Source of the DNA: Lithodes maja
Lineage: Eukaryota; Arthropoda; Malacostraca; Decapoda; Lithodidae
Length of the DNA stretch: 64,000 nt
Assembly: GCA_037953745.1 (NCBI GenBank)
Contig: JBAKBP010013035.1
Location: forward strand, 1 to 64,000
Direction of reading: 5' to 3'
Position 1 is the stretch's first letter, and every line of letters starts with the position of its first letter. The position numbers were made by a program, and so were the translations under genes. Below the pieces are notes generated by a model, which had not been told where the DNA came from, did not search any database, and was given only the letters and a program-made list of their open reading frames with translations. Positions 33,319 through 42,048 of this stretch are shown one piece after another.

Positions 33319-33425
33319 GCCCTGCCCTGCCCTGCCCTGCCCTGCTCTGCCCTGGACTCTCCCCGTGCCCTGCCCTGGACTCGCCCCCTGCCCAGCCCTG
33401 TCCTGGACTCGCGTCCTACCTTACC
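33319..33425. repeat. CCCTG-rich simple repeat just after the transposase stop
   Basis: Tandem CCCTG units with CCTGGACTCGCC interruptions immediately downstream of the TGA at 33311-33313. Confidence 0.8.
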
Positions 33426-33740
33426 TGACCTGACCTAATTGATCACGCTACCTCATAATGTAACATATATATTATATAATTTATAAGTTCCAAAGATGTC
33501 CCTGTGATATAGCTTTTACATTATATAATTGTATGTTTCATTATTTAGTTTATAAGTTTCAAAGATTTACATGTAATATGCCTTATTTTTTTAGTATATC
33601 AATATATATGTTTGTTATTAGCCAAAGTCATGTGTATATAATTATTTTCTTACCTCAAATGAATTGTACAAACTAAATATGTTTCAACAAATCCTGTCAA
33701 ACCTACTAAGATAATAAAAAAAACAATAAAAAAAAAAAAC

Positions 33741-33823
33741 ACAAGGTCATGTCATTGTATTCTTACAATATGATATATTCTATGAATATTTCATATTGTT
33801 TGAATACAATGGCATGATCTTGT
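33741..33823. repeat. 41-bp-armed hairpin
   Basis: ACAAGGTCATGTCATTGTAT... pairs with ...ATACAATGGCATGATCTTGT, leaving almost no loop and about six mismatches per arm. It could be a small foldback element or a 3'-end structure of the transposase transcript. Confidence 0.8.
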
Positions 33824-33871
33824 AAAAATTTTTTTTTATCAAAAATGTTCTAGACAATATAAAACCTTCCC

Positions 33872-33959
33872 CATAACCCCCTCCTGGATTCGATCACACA
33901 ACCCTAGCACACTTTGAGTTTTCCAGTCCGCGACCTTACCAACCATGCCACAGGAGCTC
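33872..33959 (-). repeat. tRNA-like (SINE head) sequence
   Basis: On the minus strand TGGCATGGTTGGTAAGG (33950-33934) resembles a Pol III A box, and GTGATCGAATCC (33898-33887) a B box. Their spacing is tRNA-like, with flanking CTCCTG/CAGGAG complementarity. It does not fold as a clean tRNA, so it is better read as a tRNA-derived repeat than a functional gene. Confidence 0.5.
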
Positions 33960-34028
33960 ATACCAAATATCACTCAAAACTTCGTGTCTACAATCGAAAT
34001 GAAAATATACAAAAAAAAATGAATTATC

Positions 34029-34062
34029 CCACCAATTTACGTTTGTAAATTGATGGGATTAT
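34029..34062. repeat. Short hairpin
   Basis: ATCCCACCAATTTAC and GTAAATTGATGGGAT flank a four-base loop, one mismatch aside. Role unknown. Confidence 0.6.
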
Positions 34063-34767
34063 CAATTATATCATGCCAAGGTTTATAAAAGTTTGTCTCT
34101 GTCAAGAATTAGTAATTATATAACTTTATTCTGTCAAAAATTGCCAAAACATTCAGCAAAATTGCCCCTCTCAGTGCGACTCCACTCATTTTCACACGGT
34201 CAAGCGGTGACCCTTGCCGCTCCCTTATGCCCCAGCTACACCAGCCACAGCAGCTCTGTCTGGGAACAAAATTTGTATAAATACAATAATGGATAAAATA
34301 CTCTTCACAAATACATTTGTATTGTATAATATTGTAAATAAAAAAGAATAATAACTGTGTGGGTGTCGAAAATTGCTCAACCAGCTTTCTTATGTCTCGC
34401 CTACGCGCGTATATTGGATTATACATAGTCATGACTGTCATACAAATAATTGCAGTAGGTCTCGAATATACATTTAGATTGCATATTACTTGGAAATAAA
34501 TAAGTAAACGTTTCTCTGGTGGCAATCTACCCTTTCGCAAGTGTAAGGAGACACCATTCTATATTTAGCCCTTTATCGCAAAAGGCAATCTGCACGTGTT
34601 TACTGACCACCGTCGCTGGTGGTCTATAATATAGTACTTTATTGACAGTCAATGGCCTACATGTTTCTGTGGTACTTCACATGTGTCTAAAATGCAATGT
34701 CTGCTTGCATAAAAATGCAATTCTGAAGTCCATTTATACGTACGACATATGCATGTCTCAGTTTCTA

Positions 34768-34769
<2 letters not shown>

Positions 34770-34816
<47 letters not shown>
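34770..34816. repeat. (CT)n microsatellite
   Basis: Uninterrupted CT dinucleotides of about 45 bases. Similar CT runs lie in the element A LTRs. Confidence 0.95.
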
Positions 34817-34819
<3 letters not shown>

Positions 34820-35076
34820 CCTGACTCATGTTATTGTAAAACTCTTGGTGGCAACAAACACCAGACACCTGGAAGACATAAGGTTAAAAATCCCAAGCAT
34901 CCATACGCCTCGGGCGCCTTCACAATTGTCACACAGCTGGTTATCTATCTAGAGATCTGCCTGCCTTCCTTCTCTTCACGACTCACTCACTCCCTCCCTG
35001 CACCCCTGCACCCCTGCATGCCTCCCTCCCTCCCTCCCACCCACCCACCCCCAACCCACCCTTTCAGGCTTCCGTC

Positions 35077-35660
35077 TGCTAGAAACACATTCACAATTTG
35101 CGTAAATATCGCATCAATTGGGCTATGTGCGGTATATTCCTTGTTATATGGGACGCCTACATACGTACACGTCTTTATTATAGCATGACAGTGCTCTAAA
35201 TACAAGATTTATGTGATATTTATGGCGTAACACACCCTCTCCCCCTTTCATTCCCAGCACAACTCACTCACACCTTGGTTCACGCATAGAAACTCATTGA
35301 TAATGTGCGTAAATATCGCATGAATTGGTCAATATGCGGTATATATTTTGATATATGGCACGTATACATACGTACAAGTCTGTATTATAGCATGACAGTG
35401 CTCTACGTACAAGATATACGTGATATGTATGGCGTAAACCACACTCTCAGCTCATAAATTGCCGCCAAACCTCCAACACATCTTCATTCCCGCCTAAAAA
35501 TTCTCTTATAATTCCCTTATATATTGCAATTTTTGGTCACTATGAGGCATATTCATTGTTATATGGGTGGCCTACACACGTATACATACTCTACATAGCC
35601 TAAAAGGGCTCAAAAATGGACATATACGTGATAATACGCGGTAACCCACCCCCTCCTCCC
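35077..35660. repeat. Degenerate tandem repeat, three units of about 209 bp
   Basis: Unit 1 (35077-35285), unit 2 (35286-35494) and a weaker unit 3 (35495-35660) share AGAAAC(A/T)CATT, GCGTAAATATCGCAT, TGCGGTATAT, ATACGTACA, TAGCATGACAGTGCTCTA, GTGATAT and GGCGTAA. The array lies near the right end of the piggyBac element and may be subterminal sequence of it. Confidence 0.75.
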
Positions 35661-35945
35661 TCTCCTTCTATCCCCTGCGCGCGTAAATATTCGGCAGGGA
35701 AATCTCGCCGCTCGATGACAATCTAGCCGCGCGGTGCCATTCGCTCCACATTTTTCAACTACGGACCGTTCCCCCACCTCCCCCAGACATTTTTTGGGGG
35801 GTCAAATATATATGGGCCGATGCACGCAAACATTCCCTACACGATGATGTACTTTTTATCGAAATTTGCAATAGGTCCCAAAATCATCATAGGTGCGCAC
35901 AGTCTTACCCTGTAGAAAACCCCCTGTGCGCCGCGGAGAGGTTAA

Positions 35946-37612
35946 ACCCTCCAGAGTTAATCTGTTGGATAACTGGGTATCAATTAACTGGGTTTAGTGC
36001 AATTCTACAAAGGCTTTCCGGTGACGGCAAAGCCTACTCACAACAGGAGTACTTACGTTAATAAAATGCTCTCGAGTAATAACAATGCTTAAATAAACTA
36101 TAACAAGATTTAATAAAGGAGTATATGCTTACGTTAACTTTAGTGTGAGTCTGAACTCAACACTAAACTCTTCAATGCTCTATGAAAACACTGGAAGTCT
36201 AGTCCTACAGCAACCAGATATGGAATCTTCTGAAAACGTCTGATGCTCTAAGATGCTCGTCGAATATAGAACAGAAATAATGCAGGGGCAGGACACCAAA
36301 GCGTGTATCTTAAATACACCAATAAGTAGGATACATATATATAAAACAAGGGAGTGCAACAACTCTGTGACAGCACTAATAACAGCCACTCAAAAACAGT
36401 ACTTCCTTAGCCAAAGTAACAGCCAAACTGGGTTGTGCACCATGCATCAACCTAGGCTAAAATAATACGTGAATAATTCCTAAAGCATATGCAGTTAAAG
36501 TTAATAAACACAATGCTGTCTTTCTTACTAATAAAGTCTAGCAGCGGTATAAAAGGTACAAGGATCCTAGGCAGAGCGCAAGCATGCTCGTAGCCTACTG
36601 CCTCCCCTGAACAGATTTCCCTTATGTTATGTTACGTGACTAGGAGGCTCTCTTGGTAAGTCCAGATCTCAAGTATCTGGTCTTACCCTGGCGCTCCACA
36701 AAGGTCAACAAAATGAGGTAGCAAGCATACAAGCAAGAGTAGGCAAAAGCCCTTCGCTTGTATACTGCTACGCTCGCAAAGGAAAAATATGCACACGGGT
36801 TACAGGCTACCTAGCTCCGTCGAAGTCGTACAGGCTCTGACTTGCCATATACATAACTCAGACAACGACCAAAGGTACCCTCCACTGTCTAGCATTAAAT
36901 AGTAGGAAAGAACAACCCAATAATTAGAAGCACCCAATACTATGATACCATGTGACTATGACTCTAATAAACCCTAAAGCTAGTGCAAAACATTTATGTG
37001 AGAACTGGTGCTGGTAATACGACTGCCCGACTATGGAAGTCGTATGCAGAACCAGAAGGGATGGATAAATGAATAAAGATGAGAAGTATTGGAAAGAAGG
37101 AGTTCAGAGAGAGAAACAGCAGTAAAGAGGGTTAGATTGGGAACAGATTGCAAGGGACGTCTAGGACCAAGCACAACATACCAAGCTCTAAGGAGAGACG
37201 CGGGAAGGATGCCCGCACCACCGAGCTAAGACAGCGGCCTCCAATCACAGACCACTACGTCATGAAGAGCAGGCGTCATATGACACGCTAGGCCAGCTGA
37301 CCAATCATGAGCGTGGAAACCACCGCCCAAGCGAGGAATGCACACGTACATACACACGCAAACATACTACCACCCCACTCTCCCCTCCGACTCTCTCTTC
37401 TTAACTATCACACTACATATCTAATACTCTATCAATGATATAAAATACTTCCACATGTCACAGACAAGAATAAAGGCAAACACTAATCTGTCTGTGACAA
37501 CATGAACACTAGGAAAGAAAGAACATCGTTCTACGATTATTATAGCCCATTCCACTGCCCCGGTGAGTGCTAGCGAGTACGAGCACATTCTGGCAAGCTG
37601 GCCAGCGTAACA
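35946..37612 (-). repeat. Family-B LTR 2, right piece
   Basis: Continues LTR 2 after the piggyBac insertion from ACCCTCCAGAGTTAATCTG to GCCAGCGTAACA. With 30191-30317 it makes a 1794-bp LTR equal in layout to LTRs 1 and 3. Confidence 0.92.
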
Positions 37613-37991
37613 CCCCGCCCAAGATGTGGGACGTTTTAACATCAGGTAAACGCCACATCTGACCAGACAGAATGCCCACCAACCCTGCCTCACCCAGCTA
37701 CTCCCCAAGGTGTGAAAAACAAGGCACAATCACAAACATAAAAACACTTCATTATATAAAAAGAATCTACACAACACTTCCCCAAAATAATAGTATCACT
37801 TAACAATATTACGCTCAACGAGCAAGCTTCACCAAGCCTAGCCTACTAAGACAAAAACTCAGCATGTCTTAGATTCTTGCTGTAACATACTGCACTTATA
37901 TACTATCAAAAAGAAAGAGTTTTTATGTGAGGTTGTTATAATTTTGTAATAGTGTTTTTGGCGGCTTTGCACTACAGGGGCAAGCCTAATT
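37613..37991 (-). other. 3' non-coding end of right family-B unit
   Basis: No gene. The LTR-adjacent minus-strand purine tract CATCTTGGGCGGGG is the putative polypurine tract, as in the left unit. Confidence 0.7.
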
Positions 37992-38384
37992 TTACTCCAA
38001 ACTCAAACCAACACTGACTGAACGGCGAGGGTTCTCCTTAAAACATACCCTCCCGTGACAAATAATCAGCCAGAACATTATCAGTGCCCTTAACATGCCA
38101 CACATCCAACTTGTGTTCTGGCAGCAAAACAACACCTGACACTGATAAACTGCCCAGTCCATCACAAGACTGGCACTTCTCTTCGCTCTCTCCGGCAACG
38201 GAACCTGCCAATAACCTTTCACTATTTCCACCTTAGTGATAAACGAGGCAGCCCCGATGCGGCCTATGGGGTCGTCAACTCTGGGTAATGTATAGGCGTC
38301 TGTCAGGGATGATGCACCAACACTCTTGCAATCAACACAAACACGGATCGTGCCACTCAACTCAGGTTGCAAAGTCACTGGCAA
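37992..38384 (-). pseudogene. Family-B (right unit) RT finger remnant and shifted RNase H tail
   Basis: A 130-residue frame, colinear with the end of 16703-18223 and in the same frame as 38535-41186, from which it is split by a TAG near 38392 and a TAA at 38535. It contains MPVTLQPELSGTIRVCVD and EIVKGYWQVPLPERAK. It then passes, without the RT palm box, into nucleotides that in another frame read as an RNase H end (GTDNVLADCLS). The same deletion is present in the left unit, so it predates the tandem arrangement. Confidence 0.85.
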
Positions 38385-38534
38385 CGACCACTAACGATAT
38401 CCCTTATCCCTCTGACCCTTTTTCAACATGTAGTCCAGCTCTGCTTTCACGACAGGCTGTCGAGCAGGATTTATACGGTAGGGAGCCAATTTGAGCCTTG
38501 CACTGTCTCCAGCCTCCATGTCGGGTGCCACACC

Positions 38535-41186
38535 TTACATCAGGCCTGGAGAATCAACAACCATGCGGACGTACTGCCACAGCCTAGTAAGCAACTTCTC
38601 TTGACGCTTAGGAACAAGAGGTTGCAACTTATCTCGACGAACAATATGCTCATTGCCCTCCCACAACCCAGCCGGGACCGTAGTTTCTAAACTATAGCCT
38701 CCCTCCTTCTCCACCTCTGTCCCTAAAACAGTCAGGTCATGAGAGGGACAATCTGTACCACCTGTGCAGTCGCTCCCATAGTTCATAAGTGCTAAGGCTT
38801 CCCCACCGATACCGTACATGCGCACCCCCGCATTCCTTGCGACTACATCTGCCTGCGCAGCATCACCGCCTTCAGCGCCACGGCCAGATACAGTCGGTCT
38901 ATGGTACGGCTGTTGCATTGTACTAGAGCAGCATTGGGAGGCTATGCGACGATCAGGCGTATCTACTCCATAGTTAACTTCACCAATCTGCTTAATGGCC
39001 TGATACTGACCACCACCCTTGGCAGCCATGGGTCGACCCTGACCTGACAACCATGCCCAATCCTCGTCGCCCACCTTGAACAACTTAAACAACGAGGCCA
39101 ACGGTTTACTCACACCCAAGTGACCTGCCAGCGGAACATCGTGCACCGCATCAGTTGTGAGGCCTGGGTGCTCGGCACAAACAGTGGGGTATGAACCGAG
39201 CAGGTGCTGGATCGCTGCACACTGCTGCTCAGGCAGGTGCTCAAGCGCTTCCACAGCCACCTGACTCGTGATCCCCACCCACTGCTCCGCCGAGACATGA
39301 CAATCCCAACTTTCCACCACCTGCGCCTCACTTCCTCCCTCTCCTTCTCCACCTTGGCCGCTGCAGACCAACACAGGGACAATAGGCTGCTCAGGTGGGC
39401 GCCTCACAAACTCCTTCAACAGGTTCACATGACATGCTTCCCCGTCCTCATCGAGTTCAATAGCCCCGTTCCCACAACTCTCAAGACTAAGATCTTCTAG
39501 TTGCACCTGGGAACTACTCTGTCGCGGAGTGCCATCACGCCCTACCATGTCACTAGGGGGGACAGGTTCTGGGGCCACTCCGGAGCTCAAATTTGGTGCA
39601 AGTACCAAGTCACCAAGGAGTGTCGCTGGGTCCAAACTCTCAACCCGACCACCAGCCTTGACTTTCTCCTTACGACCCTTCCTCCGCTGGTCTGAAACCT
39701 GGGTACTAGGCTGTGACACCTGAGCGGACTGAGATCTCTCGAGCCCGTCTTGCCCCTCCCTACTCATGTCGACCGCCCTCTCGGCAACGACTAAGGGTGG
39801 AACCTCGGAAGCAGGCACCGCAAAGTCGTTACCGAGAAGGAGGTCGACCCCCTCAACTGGCAATTTCTCCACAACACCCACATCCAACTCCCGTGTCACA
39901 CCATCCACCTCAAGTTCCACTCTGACCAGTGGGTAAGACCGCGTAGCATAGATACCTTGAACCACCACAACCCGAGCCGCGTTAATAGGCTTGCCAGTGA
40001 AATTCTTAATAAGTTTCTGGGAAGCTCCCGTATCACGCAGCAACTCAAGCCTATGCTCCTCACCATCCCACCTCACAGTGCCGTGCCCCCTATGACCGCA
40101 AAAAGCATCTCGGACGGGTGACGAGCCCTCCTGCTGCTTCTGCACCGACTGTGACTTCGCAACCGACATATTACCCCGGGCAAACGCGGAAGACCTCAAA
40201 GACACACCGATGTTGCTCACTAGTGACACCACTGCTGTAGGCGGTGTGCTCGGACATGAGCGCGCAATATGCCCCTTCTCATGACACTTGAAACACTCCA
40301 CTTCGCTCTTGGACTTCCTCTGAGGTGAGGAAGGGCCCTGGTCTTTCTTTAACGGGAAGAGTTTCGACTTGGGATCAAAATTGGCACCAGTACTCTGAAA
40401 TTTGTAATTAGTTGTGTCATTAATTCGGGGGGGTGGAGTGGTACGCCCCTGGTTACCTGCCTCAGCTCTCTGTGCAGACCCGCACCCACGAATCAATGAC
40501 AACCTGAGGTCAGCCAGCTCAGCCGCCTCCTGCAGAGTTTTAGGTTGCTTTTCTTTCAGATTAAGAGTCAAGTCACTGCCAGTACATTTGAAAAATTGTT
40601 CTAACAACACTAATTGCTTCACTGCATCAAAAGTAGTTGCCTTCTCCGATCTCAGCCAATGTTCAAATGCATCTGACAGCTCTCTAGGGTGTTCCTGGAA
40701 AGTACTCTCCTTTCTCTTAGGAACAGCCCTAAACTTCAGCCTATAGGTCTCTGGCTGCAACTCATACGCCCTCAGGACAGCCTCTTTCAACAACTCATAA
40801 TTCACACAGGAATCTAGGGGCAAAGCATCGTACGCCTTGAGTGCTTTCCCCGTCAATCGTGAAGAAACAAGGGCTGCCCACTTCTCCTCGGGCCATTGGT
40901 ACTCCCGGCACTTTTTCTCAAAACGGAGAAAGAATTTTGTAACTCCTGACTCATCAAACACTGGAACCAACTTTAGTAGATGCGACAGGGACTGGTCATG
41001 GGGTCGACCCCCCTGGACGAAACGGTTCCTCATCACCTCTACACGAGTTTTCTCTAGGTCAACATCGGCACAATACCTTGCAGACTCATACTTAAGCTCA
41101 GCCTCTCGCTGCTTGAGCTCAGCCTCATACTTATACTTGAGATCAGCCTTTCGCTGCTCGACCTCAGCCTCATGCTTTCGCTGCAC
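38535..41186 (-). CDS. Family-B Gag-protease-chimeric pol, best copy
   Basis: An 883-residue open frame continuing, after one TAG near 41221, the Gag N-terminus at 41789. In order: coiled-coil repeats (EAELKQREAELK); SCAN-like capsid LVPVFDESGVTKFFLRFEKK and LRAYELQPETYRLKFR; CCHC knuckle CFKCHEKGHIARSC (~300); protease LRDTGASQKLI (~395). Then the acidic linker leads directly into the post-integrase spacer, a displaced HHCC-like piece (HDVPLAGHLGVSKP) and a ~170-residue segment with no counterpart in element A (CNNAGV-type motifs are absent; GIGGEALALMN is seen). Integrase core and RT active site are lacking. The Gag and protease could work for themselves; reverse transcription and integration would have to be supplied by an A-like partner. 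Confidence 0.85.
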   Translation of the reverse strand: MQRKHEAEVEQRKADLKYKYEAELKQREAELKYESARYCADVDLEKTRVEVMRNRFVQGGRPHDQSLSHLLKLVPVFDESGVTKFFLRFEKKCREYQWPEEKWAALVSSRLTGKALKAYDALPLDSCVNYELLKEAVLRAYELQPETYRLKFRAVPKRKESTFQEHPRELSDAFEHWLRSEKATTFDAVKQLVLLEQFFKCTGSDLTLNLKEKQPKTLQEAAELADLRLSLIRGCGSAQRAEAGNQGRTTPPPRINDTTNYKFQSTGANFDPKSKLFPLKKDQGPSSPQRKSKSEVECFKCHEKGHIARSCPSTPPTAVVSLVSNIGVSLRSSAFARGNMSVAKSQSVQKQQEGSSPVRDAFCGHRGHGTVRWDGEEHRLELLRDTGASQKLIKNFTGKPINAARVVVVQGIYATRSYPLVRVELEVDGVTRELDVGVVEKLPVEGVDLLLGNDFAVPASEVPPLVVAERAVDMSREGQDGLERSQSAQVSQPSTQVSDQRRKGRKEKVKAGGRVESLDPATLLGDLVLAPNLSSGVAPEPVPPSDMVGRDGTPRQSSSQVQLEDLSLESCGNGAIELDEDGEACHVNLLKEFVRRPPEQPIVPVLVCSGQGGEGEGGSEAQVVESWDCHVSAEQWVGITSQVAVEALEHLPEQQCAAIQHLLGSYPTVCAEHPGLTTDAVHDVPLAGHLGVSKPLASLFKLFKVGDEDWAWLSGQGRPMAAKGGGQYQAIKQIGEVNYGVDTPDRRIASQCCSSTMQQPYHRPTVSGRGAEGGDAAQADVVARNAGVRMYGIGGEALALMNYGSDCTGGTDCPSHDLTVLGTEVEKEGGYSLETTVPAGLWEGNEHIVRRDKLQPLVPKRQEKLLTRLWQYVRMVVDSPGLM

Positions 41187-41310
41187 GAGCTCGGCCTGTC
41201 GCTCCTGCTGCTTGAACTCAGCCTAATGCTTTCGCTGCTCGAGCTCAGCTTGTCGCTCCTGCTGCTTGAACTCAGCCTCATGCTTTTGCTGCTCAAGTTT
41301 GGCGAGCTCG
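41084..41310. repeat. Coiled-coil-coding tandem repeats in family-B gag
   Basis: Variable 24-45 bp units around CTCAGCCTCATGCTTTCGCTG and CTGCTTGAACTCAGCC encode EAEL/KQRE-type heptad repeats between the Gag N-terminus and capsid. The left unit has a different unit number at 29285-29450, and element A has only a short ELAKIEERK duplication. Confidence 0.75.
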
Positions 41311-41789
41311 AGCTGGAACAACATCTCGGGAGACAAACCCTGAGGAGGGGGTGCTACTACCGGGGACCCACCCAGTGAGTCACCTAGAGGCATGCCCAAC
41401 CGCCAGCGGACATCGGCCTGCGGGAATGTACCCGGCTCCGGAACCCGAGGGGGCGCCATGATAGGTGTTGAGTGGAATGGGGGCTGGGACGAAGGTGCCC
41501 CAGCTCCCGCTCCACCCGAAGCCTCACGCACCCCACCCAGCACACAGGTAACCAGCTGACTTCTTGACCAACCGCTAGTGCAAGGAAACCCTAAGACCGT
41601 GGCTATACACTGAAGTCCGTACCGGTCCAGCCCCGACACCCGGTCCGCCGACACAGGCTCCTCCAAAAACCTCCGAGCATCCTCCTCACCGTTCACCACC
41701 CGAACGCCGTCAACCAACTCCACCTTCTCCACCTCCTCGCCTGTCTCTCGCACTGTGCCCTCACTATGCTCAGACCCGTCCAGTGACAT
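41223..41789 (-). CDS. Family-B (right unit) Gag N-terminus
   Basis: From ATG 41789 (MSLDGSEHSEGTVRETGEEV) to an in-frame TAG at 41221-41223, after which the same frame continues as 38535-41186. It contains VVNGEEDARRFLEEPVSADRVSGLDRYGLQC, homologous to the N-termini of A and C, followed by a Pro/Gly/Ser-rich linker and the first coiled-coil repeats. No frameshift separates it from the rest of gag. Confidence 0.85.
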   Translation of the reverse strand: MSLDGSEHSEGTVRETGEEVEKVELVDGVRVVNGEEDARRFLEEPVSADRVSGLDRYGLQCIATVLGFPCTSGWSRSQLVTCVLGGVREASGGAGAGAPSSQPPFHSTPIMAPPRVPEPGTFPQADVRWRLGMPLGDSLGGSPVVAPPPQGLSPEMLFQLELAKLEQQKHEAEFKQQERQAELEQRKH

Positions 41790-42048
41790 GATGGAGTAAA
41801 AAAATAAATAAATCCAAGTCAAGACAAAAGTAGCCAAACTCTCGCGTTGCTTTATTCACAAAAAATATTCAAAGATGTTTTTAAGTGCAATACTAGGTCA
41901 CCAATAAACTCCAACAAGTTCCATCTATCCTCAAAACAATGTCCACTGCCAACACTGCGAGAAATAAATTCAACCCCAAATGGCAATAAGATTTCTCCAA
42001 AAAACCTGCAAAACTCAGTTCACTATATACTGGACAAAGGTCGCCATT
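41790..42048 (-). other. Family-B (right unit) leader with primer-binding site
   Basis: Non-coding leader; minus-strand TGGCGACC at 42046-42039, two bases from the LTR. Confidence 0.75.

Larger units (their letters stand above)
30318..35941 (+). mobile_element. piggyBac-type DNA transposon inserted at TTAA in LTR 2
   Basis: A 5624-bp insertion between TTAA at 30314-30317 and TTAA at 35942-35945; the uninterrupted site (CACTTAAACCCTCC) exists in LTRs 1 and 3. It encodes a piggyBac transposase on the plus strand. The left end, after two extra A residues, reads CCCGGGAGCTGCGGGGAGAC and holds a duplicated 20-25 bp motif (CTGCGGGGAGACTC at 30327 and 30361). The right end reads CTGTGCGCCGCGGAGAGG before TTAA. 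The ends are only weakly inverted-repeat to each other. The 2.6-kb 3' flank contains simple and tandem repeats, a hairpin and a tRNA-like repeat. Confidence 0.9.
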
